Below are positions 15,549 to 21,055 of a stretch of 21,055 nt of DNA, piece after piece (the stretch's first letter is position 1; each line of letters opens with the position of its first letter). This DNA comes from JAMCZU01 sp964479405. Lineage in GTDB: Bacteria; Patescibacteriota; UBA1384; UBA12157; JAENIV01. The notes beneath the pieces are model-generated. The model saw only the letters and a program-made list of their open reading frames with translations, was not told where the DNA came from and made no database searches. Where the stretch lies: the NCBI GenBank assembly GCA_964479405.1, contig CAYZMA010000017.1, forward strand, positions 1 through 21,055, given 5' to 3'. A program made the translations under genes and the position numbers.

Positions 15549-16628
15549 ATGTCAAGAAGTTTTTTACAAACTCCGTTTTGGGTTAAGTTTAAAGAGCAAA
15601 ATGGTTGGAAAGCTTATAAAGTAGAGGATATTTGGATTTTAGGAAAAAATTTGTTTGGAAACAAAAGTTTTTTGTATGCCCCGGAAGTCGCCTGGAGCCA
15701 AGTAATTAGTCATTCTGAACGAAGTGAGGAATCTCCCACGAATGTGGGTTCCGAAACAAGTTCGGAGATTCTTCGGCTGACGCCTCAGAATGACAATATT
15801 TTACAAGATATTTTAGAACAAATTAAAGAAATATCACAAAAAACGCAAGCCATATTTATTAGATTAGAAATACTTGATAAAATTGATCAAAATATTATTG
15901 ATAAATTAAAAGAAAATGGTTTTATCAAAGCTTTTGAGGAAATTCAGCCAGAGTGGCGCCAAGTGATTGATATTTCAAAATCGGAAGAAGAAATCTTAGC
16001 GGGGATGAAACAAAAAGGCCGATACAATATCAAAATAGCCGAAAAACATAATGTAAGTATTGAAAAAAGCCAAAAAATTGATGATTTTTACGAAATATTT
16101 CGTCAAACTGCCAAAAGAGATGGCTTCAAGATACGACCGCTCAAATACTTCCAAGATTTAATCCAAATTTTGGGTCAAGAGGGCGTTGCTGAATTGTGGC
16201 AAGCTCGCTATAATAATAAAACAATAGTAGCCATTATTGCCGTGTTTTATGACGGTGTTGCTAGTTATTTGTATGGCGCTTCCTCGGACGAATTTAGAAA
16301 TGTGATGGCGCCTTATTTACTCCATTGGAAGGTAATCCAAAGGGCAAAAGAAAAAAATTGCCAGAGTTATGATTTATTGGCTGTGGAGCCACAGAGTCAT
16401 TCTGAACGTAGTGAAGAATCTCCCACGAATGTGGGATTCGAAACAAGTTCGGAGATTCTTCGGCTGACGCCTCAGAATGACAATAATCATCACAAATACA
16501 CCGGAATTACCCGATTTAAGGAGCAATTTGGGGGAGAAAAGGTGCAGATTGTTGGGAGTTATGATTATGTGTATAAGCCAACATATTATAGATTGTTTAA
16601 AATGGCAGAGAAATGTAGGAGAAAATAA
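15549..16628 (+). CDS. FemX/FemAB-type aminoacyltransferase with two repeat insertions
   Basis: Adds amino acids from aminoacyl-tRNA to the peptidoglycan stem peptide, building interpeptide bridges at the cytoplasmic face. The double-GNAT FemAB family is shown by the N-terminal FLQTPFWVKFKEQNGW, the segment GMKQKGRYNIKIAEKHNV, the YLYGASSDEFRN motif, APYLLHWKVI and the C-terminal GITRFKEQFGG with YDYVYKPTYY. I chose the ATG at 15549 because an upstream in-frame extension would be Pro-rich terminator sequence. The length is 360 residues. Two 86-bp palindromic elements are translated in the same frame at about residues 54-82 and 283-311, each giving HSERSEESPTNVG, one variable residue, then ETSSEILRLTPQNDN. 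Without them the protein would be about 300 residues. The murE-like gene follows, a sensible cell-wall pairing. Confidence 0.85.
   Translation: MSRSFLQTPFWVKFKEQNGWKAYKVEDIWILGKNLFGNKSFLYAPEVAWSQVISHSERSEESPTNVGSETSSEILRLTPQNDNILQDILEQIKEISQKTQAIFIRLEILDKIDQNIIDKLKENGFIKAFEEIQPEWRQVIDISKSEEEILAGMKQKGRYNIKIAEKHNVSIEKSQKIDDFYEIFRQTAKRDGFKIRPLKYFQDLIQILGQEGVAELWQARYNNKTIVAIIAVFYDGVASYLYGASSDEFRNVMAPYLLHWKVIQRAKEKNCQSYDLLAVEPQSHSERSEESPTNVGFETSSEILRLTPQNDNNHHKYTGITRFKEQFGGEKVQIVGSYDYVYKPTYYRLFKMAEKCRRK
15709..15794. repeat. 86-bp palindromic GTCATTCTGA element in femX, copy 1
   Basis: Starts GTCATTCTGAACG and ends GCCTCAGAATGAC, with GAATCTCC and GGAGATTC inner arms and a CCCACGAATGTGGG hairpin at the centre. 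It differs from copy 2 at about four positions. Confidence 0.9.
16396..16481. repeat. 86-bp palindromic GTCATTCTGA element in femX, copy 2
   Basis: Same length, orientation and reading frame as the copy at 15709-15794, 687 bp (229 codons) downstream. It follows AVEPQ, where family members have only a short loop before the glycine-rich GITRFKE segment. Confidence 0.9.
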
Positions 16629-16688
16629 ATCCAAAATCCTAATATCTAATGTCAAATAAAAATTTAAATGTCAAAATATTGGACAGTT

Positions 16689-16750
16689 GTCATTGCGAGC
16701 GGTAGCGAAGCAATCTATTTAAAGATCGCCACGCTGACGCTCGCGATGAC
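16689..16750. repeat. 62-bp palindromic GTCATT-family element, intergenic
   Basis: Starts GTCATTGCGAGCGG and ends CGCTCGCGATGAC, with GCAATCTATTT and AAAGATCGC in the middle. It ends two bases before the first possible start codon of the murE-like gene. Confidence 0.85.
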
Positions 16751-16767
16751 AAATGATTGAGAAAATT

Positions 16768-18057
16768 ATGATTAAATCTTATTTTAGAAAAATACTTCCC
16801 TCATCAATTATCTTGTGGACCCACAAGGTTCGCGGAATGTTGGCGGCTTTGATTTACCGTCTGCCGGCAAAAAATATTCGCGTTATTATGGTAACGGGCA
16901 CAAACGGCAAAACCACCACTTGTCACATGATTAACGCTATTTTGAAAGCGGCTAATTACAGAGTGGCAATGGCAACGACAATTGATTTTAAAATTGATAA
17001 TAAGGAGTGGAAAAATACAAGCAAAATGACGACTCTTTCACCTTTTGCCCTCCAAAAATTCATTCGCGAAGCGGTCAAAGCTGGCTGTCATTGGTTGGTG
17101 TTGGAGACTACTTCTCATGCTATTGCTCAACACCGGATTTGGGGAATTAAGCCGAAAATTGCTGTTTTAACCAATATTACTCATGATCATTTGGACTATC
17201 ATGGCAATTTGGAAGAATATCGGAACACTAAAGCCAAGATTTTTAAAGAAGCCGAAGTTTCAATTATTAATTTAGACGATAAATCGGCCAGTTATTTTCA
17301 ACACTTAGATCTGCCAAAGGTCATTTTTTACGGAATAGACAGCAAACCGGATCTTTTGGCGAAAAAGATTATTTTGGAACCGACGGGTAGTATGTTCACT
17401 GTTATTACTCCCATAGGACAGGTAGCAATAAATTTGAATCTACCGGGTAAATTTAACATTTACAATGCTCTGGGGGCGCTGGCGGTGGGGGTGGAATTTC
17501 AACTGAATTTGGAATTGATACGAAGCGCTTTGGAAAGCATTACCAATATTCCCGGACGGATGGAAAAAGTGGAATTGGGTCAGCCTTTTACGGTTATTAT
17601 TGATTACGCTCACACCCCCGATGCTTTGGAAAAAATTTATCAGACTTTGGAATTAACTCGCAAAGGCCGATTGATTGCCGTTTTTGGCGCTTGTGGCGAC
17701 AGAGATCGTTCCAAACGGCCGATTATGGGAGCTTTGGCGGGACGGTTTGCCGATATTGTGATTGTCACCGATGAAGATCCTTATTCGGAAGAACCGGTTA
17801 AAATTATTGAAGAAGTCGCTTCCGGGGTCAATCGGGGAGAAACTAAAAGCAATCCTAAAATTCCGGGTAAAAATTTCTTTAAAATTCTCAATCGTCGCGA
17901 CGCGATTGAAAAAGCCTTTGAACTGGCTCAAAGCGACGATGTTGTTCTAATAACTGGCAAAGGCGCCGAAGAATGTATGGTGGTTAAGGACAAAAAGATT
18001 CCTTGGTCGGACAGAAAAGTCATCAAAGAGCTCTTAATGAAAAGAAGGGAAGAGTAG
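16768..18057 (+). CDS. murE: MurE-like UDP-MurNAc-tripeptide ligase lacking the N-terminal domain
   Basis: Adds the third residue of the peptidoglycan stem peptide, using ATP. The Mur ligase fold is clear: P-loop GTNGKTTT at 44-51, then ETTSHAIAQHR, LTNITHDHLDYHG, PGKFNIYNALGA, PGRMEKVE, IDYAHTPDALEK, FGACGDRDRSKRPIMG and TGKGAE. Only about 40 residues precede the P-loop, so the N-terminal UDP-MurNAc-binding domain (about 90 residues) of standard MurE is missing. At the place of the diaminopimelate-selecting DNPR motif the sequence has DEDPYSEEP (335-343), with Tyr in place of the Arg. I prefer the ATG at 16768, preceded by GAG, over the one at 16753, which touches the palindromic repeat; either is possible. 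It follows femX by about 140 bp. Confidence 0.85.
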   Translation: MIKSYFRKILPSSIILWTHKVRGMLAALIYRLPAKNIRVIMVTGTNGKTTTCHMINAILKAANYRVAMATTIDFKIDNKEWKNTSKMTTLSPFALQKFIREAVKAGCHWLVLETTSHAIAQHRIWGIKPKIAVLTNITHDHLDYHGNLEEYRNTKAKIFKEAEVSIINLDDKSASYFQHLDLPKVIFYGIDSKPDLLAKKIILEPTGSMFTVITPIGQVAINLNLPGKFNIYNALGALAVGVEFQLNLELIRSALESITNIPGRMEKVELGQPFTVIIDYAHTPDALEKIYQTLELTRKGRLIAVFGACGDRDRSKRPIMGALAGRFADIVIVTDEDPYSEEPVKIIEEVASGVNRGETKSNPKIPGKNFFKILNRRDAIEKAFELAQSDDVVLITGKGAEECMVVKDKKIPWSDRKVIKELLMKRREE

Positions 18058-18064
18058 GGGTATC

Positions 18065-18093
18065 TTGACTAATATGGTTTGTTGAACTACTAT
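18065..18093 (+). promoter_or_regulatory. Promoter of the 438-residue orphan
   Basis: TTGACT (18065-18070), 17-bp spacer, TACTAT (18088-18093), starting just after the murE stop codon. The leader would be about 30 bases and holds a G-rich ribosome binding site. Confidence 0.55.
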
Positions 18094-18130
18094 CAAGGCG
18101 ATGTAAAAACATCAAAGGGGGGATTGACAA

Positions 18131-19447
18131 ATGAATCAAATAGAGCCTAACAAAGGGTTCGGTTTTGAAGCAACGATGTCTTACTTGCTGGATCAAAAAG
18201 TACCGACTGAAACAATAGTTCGTTGTATGGGTTTTTTATCAAGAAATAAAGAAAACAATCAGTTTATTTTGGTCTCTAGTAATCTTGGCTGGCAAGAAAC
18301 GGCTAAAATCATTACCGCCTTTTATCTTTATAGTCTGGATGAGTCGGAAGAATTACTGATGGTACTGACGAATCCTATTTTGACAGCCGAAATTAAAGAT
18401 AAGGTTTCGATTGAACATAAAGATTTAGCAATGACTTATGTTCAGGGTGCACTTCTTGGCTTGTTTGAGACAATCAATAAACTAGATGAATTAGACTGTC
18501 ACGATTCATCTTTAGAGGTTGGCTTCTTGCCGGTTCTTGAGAAATTGATGTTTTGTAAGGGTATTAAGGTGCGTCCAAGCGACTATCATTATCCGTTTGC
18601 AGAATCTTCTTGGCAAGAGGCTGAAAGGATGCGGTCGGTCGATTGGTGCGCTTTTGCAAGTTCACTCTCTCTAGCAATCAAAGCCTATGTCGGCAAATCG
18701 TCTTCAGACGAAAGCGCTAAAGAGTATTGTAAGGAGCGATTCAAACGAATCAACCAATTCTTAAGGCATGTTCATGAGCGTCTGGAATATTTGAGCCAAT
18801 ATGAGGGACTAGCCCCGATAAGCAAGATTATTTTGACACAGGTTTGCGAAGGATTAAAAGACAAATTGACGACCGAGCAGTTCTTGCAAACAGTGATTCC
18901 AACTTTGCCTCAATTACCCGATTATTCACCCTATGTTTTTCTAGGTCCGCTGGAAGAATTTTGGGCGATAACAACTGACAAAAAGCTTTATCGGATAAGC
19001 AAAGAGTCAATAATCGAGCGAACGCCGGGACATTCTTGGGGAAAGTTGCCGGTTGGAAAAGCAACTGTTTTTAAACAACTAAGTCTAAACGAAAAGAAAA
19101 AACTGATCGGAATTACTCTTCGTGGTGGCATATTTCTTTACCGGCCTGGTCAAGGTAAATATGGGTCACCTGATTATTGTGGTCAAAAGCGACGACAGAA
19201 AGGAACGGTGGCAATAGTTGGTTTGTTTGTTAAGGAGGTAGACGCGAGAGCGGTTTGTGACTTGTTTGAGGTAGTTGATTGTTTCTACGAATGGGATGCG
19301 CGTTGGTGCGATTTAACGGGACAGGTCTTAAAGTTGATTGGTGATGATCACCCAGACTTTATTATAGATAACGATCTATTGGAACAAATTGGTCTTGATC
19401 CAACAATTAATCCGGCGCGGCGGTCAAAAAAGGAGAAGATCAAGTAA
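18131..19447 (+). CDS. Orphan soluble protein of 438 residues
   Basis: Unrecognised. The ATG at 18131 follows a run of G (AAAGGGGGG) seven bases upstream. There is no signal peptide or membrane segment. The first 260 residues are mostly helical, with several Cys (near 32, 118, 142, 170, 194 and 241). About 270-420 looks mixed alpha/beta (YVFLGPLEEFWAITTDKKLYRI, LRGGIFLYRPGQGKYG) and the C-terminus is Lys/Arg-rich. It has its own promoter and terminator, so it is a single-gene unit between murE and the radical SAM gene. Composition differs from the AT-rich orphans on the minus strand. I can give no function; the neighbouring radical SAM protein could be a partner, but nothing shows it. Confidence 0.75.
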   Translation: MNQIEPNKGFGFEATMSYLLDQKVPTETIVRCMGFLSRNKENNQFILVSSNLGWQETAKIITAFYLYSLDESEELLMVLTNPILTAEIKDKVSIEHKDLAMTYVQGALLGLFETINKLDELDCHDSSLEVGFLPVLEKLMFCKGIKVRPSDYHYPFAESSWQEAERMRSVDWCAFASSLSLAIKAYVGKSSSDESAKEYCKERFKRINQFLRHVHERLEYLSQYEGLAPISKIILTQVCEGLKDKLTTEQFLQTVIPTLPQLPDYSPYVFLGPLEEFWAITTDKKLYRISKESIIERTPGHSWGKLPVGKATVFKQLSLNEKKKLIGITLRGGIFLYRPGQGKYGSPDYCGQKRRQKGTVAIVGLFVKEVDARAVCDLFEVVDCFYEWDARWCDLTGQVLKLIGDDHPDFIIDNDLLEQIGLDPTINPARRSKKEKIK

Positions 19448-19464
19448 GTATATCTTTATTAAGC

Positions 19465-19497
19465 ACCCGTAGGGCATTCGTCTTGCGGGTTTTTTTG
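19465..19497 (+). terminator. Intrinsic terminator after the 438-residue orphan
   Basis: Arms 19465-19475 and 19480-19490 (ACCCGTAGGGC with GTCTTGCGGGT, three wobble pairs, loop ATTC) are followed by seven T. Confidence 0.85.
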
Positions 19498-19567
19498 TTG
19501 CTAAAATTTAAAGTTTGGTTTAAGGTGTAATTGGCTCTTTTGGAATGAGCTGGAGGGGGTGTTTTCT

Positions 19568-20986
19568 GTGCATCAGGATTTGACAATTGGCTATATTTTA
19601 GCTGGACGAAAAGATGCTTCCAGAACACTGACAAAGCGAATTTTTGCCTTGCCTTTTACAGCGCCGCTAGTTTTACGGACATTAGCAGGTTTAGTCACTG
19701 AAGTAGCGCCTTCTGTTCAACATCTTGGTTGGGATGAGCTACGACAAGGAGAAGTGCCTAAAAAGTTTCTGAAAAATGTTGATTTAGTCTTTTTGAGTGG
19801 TTTAACCACAGCGACTTATGGTATGCAACGGATTGCTGAAAGCGCTAAAGAGCTGGGTGTACCAGTAGTAGCTGGTGGCAGTGGCGTCACTTGCAAATAT
19901 TTTGGCGGTACAGATATTTCTGAATTGTCAAAGCACTATAATGCTGTTTGTATTGGTCGGGCTACTCCGCGAATTATCGCTGAAATAATCCAAGACTATG
20001 CTTATCGCCAGCTCAAGCCAATGTACACCGAGCAGGCAGATGAACCAGTCTCTTTTCCTATTCCTGACCATAAGCTATTTCGGGGAAGATATTTGTTTAA
20101 TAATGTTCTTCAGTCGTCTATTGGATGTTCGTCAGCTTGTTCTTTTTGCGTTGTTCATCGTTGTTCGCCGGGTGGCAAACGATGTCAAATCTATTGCACT
20201 CCAGCCGATGTCATTCAAAAGCAATTAGAAACATTTGTTGACTATGGCGGGGGTCGATTTTTTGACGGCGCTGATTCATTTGGCGAAGATGAGAAACATA
20301 CTTATGAAGTTGTCTTACCAAGATATACTGAATATCCTGGTTCTTGGCTGACGGAAGCCAAAATCAACGTTCTTAAAGGAAAAGATGGCAAGTGGAAATT
20401 GCTTAAAAAGATGGCTAAAGCTGGCAACATGATCACTTATGCCGGCTTTGAGGATCTTTTTCATAAATTTACGGCCAAACAGGTGGACATTTCCGATATT
20501 GAAGAATTTATCAGAGTGGCTCGGGGAGAAGGGATCACGCCAATTGGTTCGCTTATGCTTGACGCCGCGCCTGATGCCAAGCCGGAAGATATTGATAAAA
20601 TGATTAACTGGGTTTGCAAAAATAAGGTTGATGCCCAGTTTTCGTTGTCATCAGTGTTGGAATCTTCAACTCTTTGGAAACAAGTAATCCAAAAAGGGAC
20701 ATTGATTGATATTAATCCAGAAGACACCTGCGGTGCGTTTCCACAAATATCGCACTGGAATATGTCGCCGGAATTCCTGATTAAATCTTTGGAAAGATGC
20801 TATAAAGAGTGTTACTCATTTACCCAAATTTATGCTCGCTTAAGGATGAAAGGATTTTCTAAAGATTCAATCATTGCCACCGCAGTAAGACTGGGTATTA
20901 ACATTAGTGTCAAGTCTTGGTTTAAAGACCATGACTATATGTACTATCTAGATAATAGAGTCTTGCCTCCATCCCTGCGTCATTAA
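19568..20986 (+). CDS. Radical SAM protein with N-terminal cobalamin-binding-like domain
   Basis: 472 residues. About 1-155 resembles a B12-binding Rossmann fold (VDLVFLSGLTTATYGM, AKELGVPVVAGGSGVT, AVCIGRATPRIIAEII). The radical SAM domain follows, with the cluster motif C187-x3-C191-x2-C194, then FFDGADSFGEDE, LTEAKINVL, MITYAGFEDL and GSLMLDAAPDAKPEDIDKM. Such enzymes use a 4Fe-4S cluster and S-adenosylmethionine, often with cobalamin for methylation or ring chemistry; the substrate cannot be read from the sequence. The domain order matches B12-binding radical SAM proteins. I chose the GTG at 19568 because GGAGGGGG at 19552-19559 lies eight bases upstream; a GTG at 19559 would overlap that site. 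The neighbour is the 438-residue orphan, behind a terminator. Confidence 0.85.
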   Translation: MHQDLTIGYILAGRKDASRTLTKRIFALPFTAPLVLRTLAGLVTEVAPSVQHLGWDELRQGEVPKKFLKNVDLVFLSGLTTATYGMQRIAESAKELGVPVVAGGSGVTCKYFGGTDISELSKHYNAVCIGRATPRIIAEIIQDYAYRQLKPMYTEQADEPVSFPIPDHKLFRGRYLFNNVLQSSIGCSSACSFCVVHRCSPGGKRCQIYCTPADVIQKQLETFVDYGGGRFFDGADSFGEDEKHTYEVVLPRYTEYPGSWLTEAKINVLKGKDGKWKLLKKMAKAGNMITYAGFEDLFHKFTAKQVDISDIEEFIRVARGEGITPIGSLMLDAAPDAKPEDIDKMINWVCKNKVDAQFSLSSVLESSTLWKQVIQKGTLIDINPEDTCGAFPQISHWNMSPEFLIKSLERCYKECYSFTQIYARLRMKGFSKDSIIATAVRLGINISVKSWFKDHDYMYYLDNRVLPPSLRH

Positions 20987-21001
20987 GATGCAGGGATTTT
21001 C
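20971..21001 (+). terminator. Terminator overlapping the radical SAM stop codon
   Basis: ATCCCTGCGTC and GATGCAGGGAT (20971-20981, 20987-20997, one G-U pair) enclose loop ATTAA, which contains the TAA at 20984-20986. A short T-run follows. The rest of the window to 21055 shows nothing I can name. Confidence 0.75.
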
Positions 21002-21055
21002 TGAGGCCGTTGAATAAAGCTTTAATTTACTCAAACTAAGATGCGTTTTGGGTAA

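Overview
The window looks like a piece of a Candidate Phyla Radiation (Patescibacteria, Parcubacteria-like) genome. This rests on gene content and style: a VirB6/TrbL-type membrane protein beside several orphan coiled-coil proteins, a short valyl-tRNA synthetase, a MurE-like ligase without its usual N-terminal domain, a FemX-type aminoacyltransferase, a PaaX-type protein with a Cas2-like domain, and palindromic repeats read through inside conserved genes. No rRNA or tRNA gene is visible. Two runs of ten Ns (2286-2295 and 14846-14855) are assembly gaps. Both break a gene whose frame is restored only if the true missing length is a multiple of three.

Layout. 25-2052 (+) is a large orphan protein. 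It converges on 2115-3219 (-), a membrane-anchored Ala/Pro-rich protein, and the two share a bidirectional terminator. 3405-9330 (-) holds a secretion or envelope-like block: a TPR protein, a 1198-residue VirB6/TrbL-like protein and two tightly coupled orphans. Upstream on the same strand are valS (9447-11630) and a PaaX/Cas2-like gene (11774-12313). The latter sits in a 654-bp cassette with perfect 12-bp terminal inverted repeats and two internal palindromic repeats. An orphan (12504-13079, +) then converges on tsaD (13091-14275, -).

From 14517 everything is on the plus strand: a plsX-like gene split by a gap, a possible small RNA unit, femX, a murE-like gene, an orphan of 438 residues and a radical SAM protein with a B12-binding-like domain. 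femX and murE suggest peptidoglycan assembly and cross-bridging; plsX suggests phospholipid synthesis. Each of the last two genes has its own terminator, so they look like single-gene units.

The strongest theme is mobile palindromic DNA. Elements that start with GTCA (usually GTCATT) and end in ATGAC lie between genes and also inside valS, tsaD and femX, where they are translated without stops. The PaaX/Cas2-like cassette is the best candidate for an undescribed mobile or self-regulating unit.
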